Positions 51,428 through 58,785 of a stretch of 64,000 nucleotides of DNA are shown one piece after another. The number at the start of each line of letters is the position of its first letter. Position 1 is the stretch's first letter. The notes under the pieces are model-generated. The model saw only the letters and a list, made by a program, of their open reading frames with translations, did no database searches and had not been told where the DNA came from. The DNA comes from JAMXLG01 sp963818925 (GTDB lineage: Bacteria > Vulcanimicrobiota > Vulcanimicrobiia > Vulcanimicrobiales > Vulcanimicrobiaceae): positions 496,001 through 560,000 of the forward strand of contig CAWFTN010000001.1 of the NCBI GenBank assembly GCA_963818925.1, in the 5' to 3' direction. The position numbers were made by a program, and so were the translations under genes.

Positions 51428-51892
51428 TTAGGCTTTTTTGCGGCGGCCGCCCTTGCGAGCTGCGCCTTTTTTGCGTCCGCCGGTCGACTTCTTGCGTCCG
51501 CCTGTGGCTTTGCGCGTCGACTTCTTGCGTCCGCCGGCGGCCTTTTTGCGTCCGCCTTTGCGCGTCGCTTTCTTGCGTCCGCCTGCGGCTTTCTTACGTC
51601 CGCCCGCGGCTTTTTTACGTCCGCCCGCGGCTTTCTTACGTCCGCCTGCGGCCTTTTTGCGTCCGCCTTTGCGCGTTGCTTTCTTACGTCCGCCCGCAGC
51701 TTTCTTGCGTCCGCCGGTCGACTTCTTACGTCCGCCCGCCGCTTTACGCGTCGATTTCTTGCGTCCGCCCGTCGACTTCCGTGCCGACGTTTTCTTGCGA
51801 CCACCGGCCGCTTTGCGACGGCCGCTCGATTTGCGGCGCGATTTCTTGGCTTCACCCATCGTGTCGCCATTCATCATGGTATCGGAGTCCAT
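51428..51892 (-). CDS. Histone-H1-like Lys/Arg-rich repeat protein (putative nucleoid protein)
   Basis: 154 residues, almost entirely Lys, Arg, Gly, Ala, Ser and Thr after a 17-residue acidic start (MDSDTMMNGDTMGEAKK). It holds 14 GGRKK units, most in the heptad AAGGRKK, with KATRK, STRK and SARK variants that recall eukaryotic H1 tails and bacterial H1-like proteins (Hc1, BpH1, AlgP). It should bind DNA without sequence specificity and compact it. Translation starts at ATG 51892 with a near-perfect AGGAGGAA site. The gene has its own promoter (candidate at 51966-51994), dyads in its leader and a strong terminator, so it is monocistronic. The next gene across the shared region is topA. Confidence 0.85.
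   Translation of the reverse strand: MDSDTMMNGDTMGEAKKSRRKSSGRRKAAGGRKKTSARKSTGGRKKSTRKAAGGRKKSTGGRKKAAGGRKKATRKGGRKKAAGGRKKAAGGRKKAAGGRKKAAGGRKKATRKGGRKKAAGGRKKSTRKATGGRKKSTGGRKKGAARKGGRRKKA
51467..51805 (-). repeat. Tandem array of about 21-bp units encoding GGRKK heptads
   Basis: Within the H1-like gene, 14 GGRKK-coding units repeat at 15-33-base spacing, mostly 21 bases. Third-position changes vary between copies, so the repeat is old enough to have diverged but could still expand or contract by slippage. The repeat makes long spurious open frames on both strands (for example a Phe-Leu-Arg-Pro-Pro repeat on the plus strand). Confidence 0.85.
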
Positions 51893-51903
51893 TCATTCCT
51901 CCT

Positions 51904-51919
51904 CGTCCCCCGGGGGACG
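51904..51919. promoter_or_regulatory. Perfect 16-bp palindrome in the leader of the H1-like gene
   Basis: CGTCCCCCGGGGGACG is perfectly self-complementary and lies directly before the AGGAGG ribosome-binding site of the minus-strand H1-like gene. As DNA it could be an operator; as RNA it could form a GC hairpin next to the ribosome-binding site. Confidence 0.45.
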
Positions 51920-51936
51920 AACAGCGCTAGTTGGAC

Positions 51937-51964
51937 AGCGCATTACTAAATGCGCTTTAAGCGC
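51937..51964. promoter_or_regulatory. Overlapping dyads at the presumed transcription start of the H1-like gene
   Basis: AGCGCATT and AATGCGCT (51937-51944 and 51949-51956, four-base loop) form a perfect dyad, overlapping a second palindrome GCGCTTTAAGCGC at 51952-51964. A related AGCGCT is at 51923-51928. They cover the expected start of transcription from the -10 at 51966-51971, so a repressor site is likely. Confidence 0.45.
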
Positions 51965-51965
51965 A

Positions 51966-51994
51966 ACTATAAAGGATTTTTGAAAATCATGCAA
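51966..51994 (-). promoter_or_regulatory. Candidate promoter of the H1-like gene
   Basis: On the minus strand TTGCAT (51994-51989) is followed after 17 bases by TATAGT (51971-51966), a sigma-70-like arrangement. Transcription would start near 51959, about 67 bases before the start codon. The alternating tract at 51997 begins three bases upstream of the -35. Confidence 0.5.
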
Positions 51995-51996
51995 AC

Positions 51997-52055
51997 CGCG
52001 CGCGCACGCGCGCACGTACGCGTACGCGTGCACGCGCGCATACGCGTACGCGCGT
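51997..52055. other. 59-bp perfectly alternating pyrimidine-purine tract (potential Z-DNA)
   Basis: Every base from 51997 to 52055 alternates pyrimidine then purine without a single break. The steps are mostly CG, with CA, TG and TA interspersed (for example CGCGCGCGCACGCGCGCACG at the left end). Such sequences flip to left-handed Z-DNA under negative supercoiling. It lies between the divergent promoters of the H1-like gene and topA. It contains no coding signal on either strand. Confidence 0.85.
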
Positions 52056-52079
52056 TGGCCCCGGTCGCGGGCCGGAAGT

Positions 52080-52109
52080 TTGCCCCCATCTTGACCCCGG
52101 GAGTATACT
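52080..52109 (+). promoter_or_regulatory. Candidate topA promoter giving a leaderless mRNA
   Basis: TTGCCC (52080-52085), an 18-base spacer and TATACT (52104-52109) resemble a sigma-70 promoter. The expected start point is 52116-52117, at the GTG start codon of topA, and there is no Shine-Dalgarno sequence. The alternating tract ends 24 bases upstream of the -35. Confidence 0.55.
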
Positions 52110-52116
52110 GAACCCC

Positions 52117-54288
52117 GTGAAAAAGCCCCTGATCATCGTCGAGTCACCGACCAAGGCCCGCACGATCAAGAAGTTTCTCCCGGCGCGATACATTGTCAAA
52201 GCGTCGGTCGGCCACGTGCGCGATCTTCCGAAGAGTACGCTCGGCGTCGACGTCGAGAACGACTTCGCCCCGAAGTACCTCACGATCAAGGGCAAGGGTG
52301 ACGTCATCAAAGATCTCAAGAGCGCGGTGAAGAGCGCGAGTGACGTCTACCTCGCGACCGACCCCGATCGCGAAGGTGAAGCGATCGCGTGGCATCTCGC
52401 CGAACTGCTGAAGCTCGAGAGTCCCAAACGCATCGAGCTACACGAGATCACCAAAGATGCGGCGCTCGCCGCGCTCAAAGATCCGCATCAGATCGACATG
52501 GATCGCGTGAACGCGCAACAGGCGCGCCGCATCCTCGACCGTCTGGTCGGATATAAAATCTCGCCGTTGCTGTGGGCGAAGGTTCGCGGCGGTCTTTCCG
52601 CCGGCCGCGTTCAATCCGTTGCCGTCCGGCTAATCGTCGATCGTGAACGCGAAATCGACGCGTTCGTTCCGCGCGAGTATTGGACGGTGACCGCGCATCT
52701 CTCGACGCATCGCGATCCGGCACTTGTCTTTCCGGCCGAACTCGTCGCGCGGCGCGGTGAGAAATACGAGGTTACTAAGAAGGAAGAAGCGGATGCAGTT
52801 TTGGCGGCGCTCGACGGCGCCGACTACACCGTTTCGTCCGTCAAGCGCCGCGAAGTTCGGCGCAATGCGCCCGCGCCGTTTACGACCTCGACCCTCCAGC
52901 AAGAGGCGTCGCGCAAGTTGCGGCTTCGCGTCCGGCGCACGATGCAGATCGCGCAAGCGCTCTATGAAGGCGTCGATCTCGGCGGCGAAGAGGGCACGCA
53001 GGGTCTCATCACTTACATGCGTACCGACTCGACGCGTATCAGCGATGCGGCGCGCGACCATGCCCGCGAGTACATCGGCACCACCTATGGCGAAGAGTAT
53101 CACGGCGGCCGCCAGCACAAAGTCCGCGAAGGCGCGCAAGACGCGCACGAAGCGATCCGTCCGACGTCGGTCTTCCGCACGCCGGCTTCCGTGTCGCACG
53201 TGCTCAAGCGCGACGAGCTGCGCCTCTACACGTTGATCTGGGAGCGGTTCGTTGCATCGCAGATGGCTGCGGCCGTCCTCGATCAAACGACCGTCGATAT
53301 CGCGGCAGGCGAATACACGTTCCGCGCGACCGGCAGCGTCGTGAAGTTTGCCGGCTTCACCAAAGTGTATGAAGAAGGCCGCGACGACGAAGCTGCACCG
53401 GAAGGCGACGCTGCGAAAGCCAACGGTGCCGCAAAGAGCAAGGCGAAGGTTCGTTTGCCGGAGTTGAACGAGCACGACGCATTGGATTGTTCGAAGGTCG
53501 AACCGAAGCAGCACTTCACCGAACCGCCGCCGCGCTACACCGAAGCAACGCTCGTCAAGGCGCTGGAAGAGAACGGTATCGGCCGTCCGTCCACGTACTC
53601 GACGATCGTCGATACGATTCAGGCGCGCGGCTACGTCACGCAAGAAGAGCGCCGCTTCAAACCGACGGACATCGGTATAGCGGTCAACGATCTGCTCGCC
53701 GAGCACTTCAAGGACATCGTCGATCTGAAGTTCACGGCCGGAATGGAAGGCAGTCTCGATAAGGTCGCCGAGGGCGAAGACGATTGGGTTCGCATCTTAC
53801 GCGACTTCTATGGCCCGTTCGCGACCGAACTGGAAGAGGCCGAGAAGAAGCTGCCGCGTTTGGAGATCAAAGACGAGCCGACCGACGAGATCTGTCCGAA
53901 CTGCAGCCGCCCGATGGTCATCAAGACCGGACGTTTCGGACGCTTCATTTCGTGCACCGGCTATCCGGAATGTAAGACGACGAAGCCGATCGTCAAAGAC
54001 ACCGGCGCGAAGTGTCCGAAGGACGGCGGCATGATCGTCGAGCGGCGTTCGAAGAAAGGCCGCACGTTCTACGGCTGCGCGAATTATCCGAAGTGCGACT
54101 TCGTCTCGTGGGACCGCGTCATTCCCGAACCGTGCCCGGTCTGCGGCAGCTACGTCGTCGCAAAGACGCGTCGCGGCGGCGTCGTACACCTCGAATGCTC
54201 CGCGAACAAAGAACACGACGTCTCATCCCTCGCGAAGAATCAACCGGGCGACGAACCCACTGAGGAACGCGAACTCGCGGAAGTATAG
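52117..54288 (+). CDS. topA: DNA topoisomerase I
   Basis: 723-residue type IA topoisomerase that relaxes negative supercoils. Toprim domain at the N-terminus (LIIVESPTKARTIKKFL; ATDPDREGEAIAWHL), the active-site Tyr300 in GLITYMRTDSTR, NAQQARRILDRLVGYKISPLLW, and three C-terminal zinc-finger units (CPNCSRPMVIKTGRFGRFISC, CPKDGG...CANYPKC, CPVCGSYVV...CSANKEH). A charged, Ala/Lys-rich insert interrupts the core near residues 430-450. It starts with GTG 52117. trmFO follows three bases after the stop. Confidence 0.95.
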   Translation: MKKPLIIVESPTKARTIKKFLPARYIVKASVGHVRDLPKSTLGVDVENDFAPKYLTIKGKGDVIKDLKSAVKSASDVYLATDPDREGEAIAWHLAELLKLESPKRIELHEITKDAALAALKDPHQIDMDRVNAQQARRILDRLVGYKISPLLWAKVRGGLSAGRVQSVAVRLIVDREREIDAFVPREYWTVTAHLSTHRDPALVFPAELVARRGEKYEVTKKEEADAVLAALDGADYTVSSVKRREVRRNAPAPFTTSTLQQEASRKLRLRVRRTMQIAQALYEGVDLGGEEGTQGLITYMRTDSTRISDAARDHAREYIGTTYGEEYHGGRQHKVREGAQDAHEAIRPTSVFRTPASVSHVLKRDELRLYTLIWERFVASQMAAAVLDQTTVDIAAGEYTFRATGSVVKFAGFTKVYEEGRDDEAAPEGDAAKANGAAKSKAKVRLPELNEHDALDCSKVEPKQHFTEPPPRYTEATLVKALEENGIGRPSTYSTIVDTIQARGYVTQEERRFKPTDIGIAVNDLLAEHFKDIVDLKFTAGMEGSLDKVAEGEDDWVRILRDFYGPFATELEEAEKKLPRLEIKDEPTDEICPNCSRPMVIKTGRFGRFISCTGYPECKTTKPIVKDTGAKCPKDGGMIVERRSKKGRTFYGCANYPKCDFVSWDRVIPEPCPVCGSYVVAKTRRGGVVHLECSANKEHDVSSLAKNQPGDEPTEERELAEV

Positions 54289-54291
54289 GCC

Positions 54292-55620
54292 ATGCGCCTA
54301 ACGGTCATTGGCGGCGGTCTTGCCGGTTGTGAAGCAGCGTGGCAGGCCGCGCAGCTTGGCGTCGATGTCGATCTTTACGAGATGCGGCCGCATCGCAGCG
54401 GACCGGCGCATAAGACGGACCGGCTTGCCGAGCTCGTGTGTAGCAACTCGCTTCGCGGTGCTGCGCTCGAAAACGCCGTCGGGTTATTGAAAGAAGAACT
54501 CGCACGATTCGATTCCATCATCATTACGTCCGCGCGTGAAGCGGCGGTTCCCGCGGGCGGTGCGCTTGCCGTTGACCGCGACCGGTTTGCGGCTGCCGTC
54601 GAATCGCGCATCGCTTCGCATCCGCGCATTACGTTGTATCGAGAAGAAGTGACGGAGATTCCCCGCGATCGCCCAGTGATCGTCGCATGCGGCCCGCTTC
54701 CCGGCGACACGCTGCTGAACGACATCGATGCACTTATAGCGACGGCTGGCCGTCTTCATTATTTTGATGCGGCTTCGCCGATCGTGTCGGCGGATTCGAT
54801 CGATGAAACGCCGATGTATCGCAAGTCGCGGTACGAAAAAGGCGACGGGGACGATTACCTCAACGTTCCGCTCGATAAAGAACAGTATATGGAACTGCTG
54901 CGCGATCTGCGTACGCTCGAGCGTCATCAGCCCAAAGATTTCGAAGCGGAGACGAAATACTTCGAAGGCTGCCTTCCGATTGAAGAGATGGCCGATCGCG
55001 GTGACGACGTGTTGCGGTTCGGGCCGCTGAAGCCCGTCGGCTTGCGCGATCCGCGCACCGGGAAAACGCCGTACGCCGTCGTGCAGCTGCGCAAAGAGAA
55101 CGTCGAGGGGACGGCGTTCAATCTCGTCGGTTTTCAAACGCGGTTGTCGTGGCCCGCGCAAAAGGAGGCATTCGGCAAACTGCCGGGCTTGGCGAACGCG
55201 GAGTGGCTGCGCCTCGGTGTCATGCACCGCAACACGTTCATTGACTCGCCGCGTCTGCTCGATGCACATCTTCGGCTGCGCGGTAGTGACTCGATCTACT
55301 TCGCAGGACAAATTACCGGTGCCGAAGGCTACGTCGAAGCTGCAGCGTGCGGCGCAATGAGCGGCACGCATGCCGCCCGGGCGATTCTCGGTTTGCCGCC
55401 CGTCGAGTTTCCGCGCGAAAGTGCGTTCGGCGCGGTCGTTGCGCATTTGCAAAATACGGAGACGCACGACTTCCAACCGGCGAACGTCACGTGGGCCCCG
55501 TTTCCGCCGCTCGACCGCGAGATCCGCGACAAGAAACAGCGGCGCCGCACACTGGCAGAGCGAGCGCTCAGCGCACTCGAAGTGTTCAAAGAAGAACTGC
55601 AGCCGAAAACAATCGCGTAA
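54292..55620 (+). CDS. trmFO: tRNA m5U54 methyltransferase, folate/FAD-dependent
   Basis: 442-residue flavoprotein that makes ribothymidine at position 54 of tRNA using methylene-tetrahydrofolate. FAD-binding start LTVIGGGLAGCEAAWQAAQLG, the TrmFO block AELVCSNSLRG with its conserved cysteine, FEGCLPIEEMADRG, and FAGQITGAEGYVEAAA_CG-type C-terminal motif are present. The gene order topA-trmFO-hslV-hslU is that of Firmicutes such as Bacillus, where the gene was once called gid. Starts at ATG 54292, three bases after topA. Confidence 0.95.
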   Translation: MRLTVIGGGLAGCEAAWQAAQLGVDVDLYEMRPHRSGPAHKTDRLAELVCSNSLRGAALENAVGLLKEELARFDSIIITSAREAAVPAGGALAVDRDRFAAAVESRIASHPRITLYREEVTEIPRDRPVIVACGPLPGDTLLNDIDALIATAGRLHYFDAASPIVSADSIDETPMYRKSRYEKGDGDDYLNVPLDKEQYMELLRDLRTLERHQPKDFEAETKYFEGCLPIEEMADRGDDVLRFGPLKPVGLRDPRTGKTPYAVVQLRKENVEGTAFNLVGFQTRLSWPAQKEAFGKLPGLANAEWLRLGVMHRNTFIDSPRLLDAHLRLRGSDSIYFAGQITGAEGYVEAAACGAMSGTHAARAILGLPPVEFPRESAFGAVVAHLQNTETHDFQPANVTWAPFPPLDREIRDKKQRRRTLAERALSALEVFKEELQPKTIA

Positions 55621-55623
55621 TCG

Positions 55624-56106
55624 CTATTCGATCCCGTACGTGATCGTTACGTTCGATGTGACGGAGACGGTGACGTAGTCGGCATCCGTGGTGTCGTTGC
55701 CGGACGGGAACTGTGCGCCCATCGGGCCGACGAAATACTGCGAGACGCAGCTGCCGTCCGTATTGCCTGCGTCGAAGGCGTTGACGTTGACGACGCCGCC
55801 AAGCGACACACCGAGTTGTTTGGCAATAGGTGCCGCGTTTGCGTATGCCGCGTCGATGGCGTTCACGCGCGCTTGCATGGTCTCGACCGATGGGTTCTGC
55901 ACGACGGCAGTGACGGTTGCGACATTCGAAAATCCGCCGGCTGAAAATGACAGGGGCAGGTGCGACGATGCGGCGACTCTTAGAACCGACGTTCCGTTGA
56001 GGGTAATGCCGTGCCCGTTCGGCGCCGCCGGCTGCGATAGGCGAACTTGCGCGGGCGCGGCGACAGGCATGGACATTAGAGCAAGGAGAACAAGCGTCTT
56101 CTTCAC
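55624..56106 (-). CDS. Secreted SIMPL (DUF541)-like protein
   Basis: 160 residues with a signal peptide (KKTLVLLALMSMPVAAPAQ) and a SIMPL-like region: an N-terminal strand ITLNGTSVLRVAA, the helix VETMQARVNAIDAAYANAAPIAKQLGV, and closing strands VTVSVTSNVTITYGI. SIMPL proteins are periplasmic or outer-membrane oligomers of poorly known role. It is shorter than typical (about 230). It uses GTG 56106 with AAGAGG upstream. It sits on the opposite strand between trmFO and hslV, where Firmicutes have xerC. Confidence 0.65.
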   Translation of the reverse strand: MKKTLVLLALMSMPVAAPAQVRLSQPAAPNGHGITLNGTSVLRVAASSHLPLSFSAGGFSNVATVTAVVQNPSVETMQARVNAIDAAYANAAPIAKQLGVSLGGVVNVNAFDAGNTDGSCVSQYFVGPMGAQFPSGNDTTDADYVTVSVTSNVTITYGIE

Positions 56107-56183
56107 CGGCCTCTTCTTAGGAGTATAGAGAAAGCGAGCCTCCTGAAACTCGCGAACGGACTCTTGGGTATCTGCGTGACGAT

Positions 56184-56711
56184 ATGAAAATTCGATCGAC
56201 GACGATTGTCGCCGTCCGCCGTAACGGCGCTCTAGCGATTGCAGGCGACGGCCAGGTCACTTTGGATAAGACGATTGTCAAACACAGCGCGCGCAAGGTG
56301 CGCAAAATCGCGGGCGGCAAAGTCGTCGCCGGTTTCGCCGGTTCGGCTGCCGACGGCATCACGCTGCTGGAGAAGTTCGAGAACAAATACAACGAGTTCA
56401 AAGACGTGACGCGTGCCGCGGTGGAGCTCGCAAAAGATTGGCGTCAGGACCGCGCGCTGCGGCGCTTGGAAGCGTTACTGATCGTCGGTACGCCCGAGCA
56501 TCTCTTCGTACTTTCGGGTACGGGTGACGTTATCGAACCCGATGAAGGCATCGCCGCGATCGGCAGCGGCGGCCCGTACGCTCAGGCGGCAGCCGCGGCG
56601 CTCCTGCGCAACAGCGATCTTCCGGCGCAAGAGGTCGCGCGAAAGGCGCTCGAAATCGCTGGGGAGATTTGTATCTACACGAATAGCGACATCACGGTGG
56701 AGACCCTATAA
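56184..56711 (+). CDS. hslV: ATP-dependent protease peptidase subunit HslV
   Basis: 175-residue threonine protease of the HslUV (ClpQY) complex, a dodecamer that degrades unfolded or regulatory proteins in the cytoplasm. The canonical TTIVAVRRNGALAIAGDGQVTL begins at Thr6, so MKIRS must be removed to expose the catalytic threonine. GGKVVAGFAGSAADGITL and AIGSGGPYAQAAA are also conserved. The stop shares a base with the hslU start (TAATG). A TATAGA at 56124-56129 could be its -10, within the leader of the divergent SIMPL gene. Confidence 0.95.
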   Translation: MKIRSTTIVAVRRNGALAIAGDGQVTLDKTIVKHSARKVRKIAGGKVVAGFAGSAADGITLLEKFENKYNEFKDVTRAAVELAKDWRQDRALRRLEALLIVGTPEHLFVLSGTGDVIEPDEGIAAIGSGGPYAQAAAAALLRNSDLPAQEVARKALEIAGEICIYTNSDITVETL

Positions 56712-58150
56712 TGACGGCCGTAAGCGAAACTACGAGCTTGACGCCGCGACAAATCGTCGAAGAACTCGACAAATACATCGTCGGTCAGGCGAAGGCCAAG
56801 CGCGCGGTCGCGATCGCACTGCGTAACCGGTACCGGCGCGCTCGCGTGCGTGAAGAATTGCGTGAAGAGATTACGCCGAAGAACATCTTGATGATCGGTC
56901 CAACCGGCGTCGGAAAAACGGAAATCGCACGACGGCTCGCGGGACTGGTCGGCGCACCGTTCGTCAAAGTGGAAGCGACGAAATACACCGAAGTCGGCTA
57001 CGTCGGCCGCGACGTTGAATCGATGGTGCGTGACTTGGTCGAAGCCGCGGTTCGCATGGTGACCGAAGAGCGCCGCGCCGAGGTCGCAGAGCCCGCGGAA
57101 AAGCAAGCGGTGGAACGCATCATCGATGTGCTGCAACCGGAAACGGCGCCGCGTCAACCGCAAGGCGGAAATAATCCGTTCGCGGCGACGTTCGGCTCAA
57201 TCTTCGGAAACAACTTTCAGCCGACGCAGCCCGCGCCGGCGCCTCCGTCCGCACCCCAAGGGGAGTTGCAGCGCATTCGCGAGCAAACACGCAGTGAAAT
57301 CGAGCGCGGATTCTACGACGTGCGCCTGATCGAGATCGATGTCGAAGAAACGCCGAGCTTACCGATCGGTGTGATCGGCGGCGGCATGGACCAGGGCGGT
57401 ATGGGCGGCGGCGATCTCGGTGAGATGCTCGGCGGCCTGATGCCGAAAAAACACAGCAAGAAACGCGTGACGGTTGTGGAAGCGCGACGCATCTTCGCTC
57501 AAGAAGAAGCGCAGAAACTGATCGACATGGATGCGGTCAAACGCGAGGCGCTGCGACGCGCAGGTGAAGACGGCATCATCTTCATCGACGAAATCGACAA
57601 GGTCGCCGGCCGTGAAGGCTCGCGCGGTCCCGACGTATCTCGCGAAGGTGTGCAACGCGACATTCTGCCGATCGTCGAAGGCTCGACCGTCACGACGAAA
57701 CACGGCTCGATCAAAACCGATCACGTGCTGTTCATTGCCGCCGGCGCGTTCCACATGAGCAAGCCGTCGGATCTCATTCCCGAACTGCAAGGACGCTTTC
57801 CGATTCGCGTCGAGCTCGATTCGCTTACGGCCGACGATTTCAAAACCATTCTTACTAAGCCGAAGAACGCGCTGATCGAACAATACAAGGCTCTGCTCGA
57901 TACGGAGAGCGTGACGCTCGAATTCACCGAGGACGCCATCGCACAAGTTGCGACCTTTGCCATGCAGGTCAACGAACAGAGCGAGAACATCGGCGCGCGC
58001 CGTCTGCATACCGTGCTCGAGCGTTTGCTCGAAGACGTCAGCTACGACGCACCGGAAACGATCGGAGCGGTAACCATCGACGGCGCGTACGTGCGCGACC
58101 GCCTGCAAGACGTCGTGCAAAACGCGGACCTATCGGGGTATATCCTCTAA
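56711..58150 (+). CDS. hslU: ATP-dependent protease ATPase subunit HslU
   Basis: 479-residue AAA+ unfoldase partner of HslV. Starts LTPRQIVEELDKYIVGQAKAKRAVAIAL; Walker A GPTGVGKT (63-70), the pore motif KYTEVGYVGRDVESMV, Walker B IIFIDEIDKVAG, sensor region GRFPIRVEL, NIGARRLHTVLERLLED, and the C-terminal tail LSGYIL that docks into HslV. The I domain between about 140 and 240 contains a Pro/Gln/Asn-rich stretch and a Gly/Met-rich stretch (GGGMDQGGMGGGDLGEM), longer and more biased than usual. It is translated from an ATG overlapping the hslV stop. Confidence 0.95.
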   Translation: MTAVSETTSLTPRQIVEELDKYIVGQAKAKRAVAIALRNRYRRARVREELREEITPKNILMIGPTGVGKTEIARRLAGLVGAPFVKVEATKYTEVGYVGRDVESMVRDLVEAAVRMVTEERRAEVAEPAEKQAVERIIDVLQPETAPRQPQGGNNPFAATFGSIFGNNFQPTQPAPAPPSAPQGELQRIREQTRSEIERGFYDVRLIEIDVEETPSLPIGVIGGGMDQGGMGGGDLGEMLGGLMPKKHSKKRVTVVEARRIFAQEEAQKLIDMDAVKREALRRAGEDGIIFIDEIDKVAGREGSRGPDVSREGVQRDILPIVEGSTVTTKHGSIKTDHVLFIAAGAFHMSKPSDLIPELQGRFPIRVELDSLTADDFKTILTKPKNALIEQYKALLDTESVTLEFTEDAIAQVATFAMQVNEQSENIGARRLHTVLERLLEDVSYDAPETIGAVTIDGAYVRDRLQDVVQNADLSGYIL

Positions 58151-58151
58151 C

Positions 58152-58637
58152 ATGTTCAAACGCACGCTCTTCGCGCTCGGCGTTCTTGCCGCGATCGGAC
58201 TGGTGGCATGTAATGGCGGCGGGAGTACATTCGTTGGCCCGACGCCCGGGCCGACGTGTGTTCCGAGTCTTACGTCGCAACTCGTCTATCCGGCGCCCGG
58301 TGCGACGAACGTTCCGGCGACGATATCGGAGATCGTCATTGCCGTAAGTTCGCCTCTGCCGCAAAATCCAAGTCAATTCAACATTCAGCTGACGAATACG
58401 GCGAACGCCAACAACTTTGCTCAGACGGCGAATGCCTTGAGTCCGATACCGGCAAGCCAGTTGCCCACCGGGTCGGCGCCGACGACCATTCCGAATCCAA
58501 CGTATGAAGCTGTCGGATTGGTGACTTCTTTGTACGCCAACTTCAGCCCGGGAACGAAGTTGCAGACGGCAATAAACAATGCCACGAACAACTGCACGCC
58601 ATTGAGCGTCCCCGGCGGAACGTTCACGCTTCAATAG
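58152..58637 (+). CDS. Lipoprotein of unknown function
   Basis: 161 residues with a lipoprotein signal (LFALGVLAAIGLVACNGGG, lipobox LVAC). The mature part is Pro/Thr/Asn-rich; the segment LVYPAPGATNVPATISEIVIAVSSPLP looks like a bacterial Ig-like strand pair (SbsA/Big-type), the rest is not recognised. It begins two bases after hslU, so it is likely co-transcribed with hslVU, an odd partner for a cytoplasmic protease. Confidence 0.7.
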   Translation: MFKRTLFALGVLAAIGLVACNGGGSTFVGPTPGPTCVPSLTSQLVYPAPGATNVPATISEIVIAVSSPLPQNPSQFNIQLTNTANANNFAQTANALSPIPASQLPTGSAPTTIPNPTYEAVGLVTSLYANFSPGTKLQTAINNATNNCTPLSVPGGTFTLQ

Positions 58638-58763
58638 GTTCCCCGCCAGCCGCGCGATAGGTAAGCAACAAAACGCTGCCTTCCAAAAGCATAAGTGCAA
58701 AACGCACCTACGTGAGGGTTAGCGCTTATTCGTGCCTCCGCATTTTCATTACGGTAGTTTAAC

Positions 58764-58785
58764 CGTGCGCCGCGGCGCACGTTTT
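58764..58785 (+). terminator. GC-rich hairpin with T-run upstream of the S53 lipoprotein gene
   Basis: CGTGCGCCGCGGCGCACG (58764-58781) is an 18-base perfect palindrome followed by TTTTATT, the form of an intrinsic terminator. It could end the hslVU-lipoprotein transcript. But only 26 bases separate it from the next start codon, too few for a full promoter, so it may act as an attenuator in that gene's leader. Confidence 0.6.

Noticed and set aside
51467..51805. Possible CRISPR array because of regular 21-bp repeats
   Set aside because: Repeats are contiguous and coding, with no unique spacers, and no cas genes are present.
51438..51983. Plus-strand frame encoding a Phe-Leu-Arg-Pro-Pro repeat of 181 residues
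   Set aside because: It is the complement of the GGRKK repeat. The minus-strand gene has the ribosome-binding site, promoter and terminator; the plus frame has none.
51987..52319. Minus-strand frame through the alternating tract (Arg/Val/Ala dipeptides)
   Set aside because: The peptide is a by-product of the alternating bases; the start lies inside topA and there is no ribosome-binding site.
52630..53706. Minus-strand frame of 358 codons opposite topA, and a similar 330-codon frame opposite trmFO
   Set aside because: Same composition artefact; topA and TrmFO motifs on the plus strand are unambiguous.
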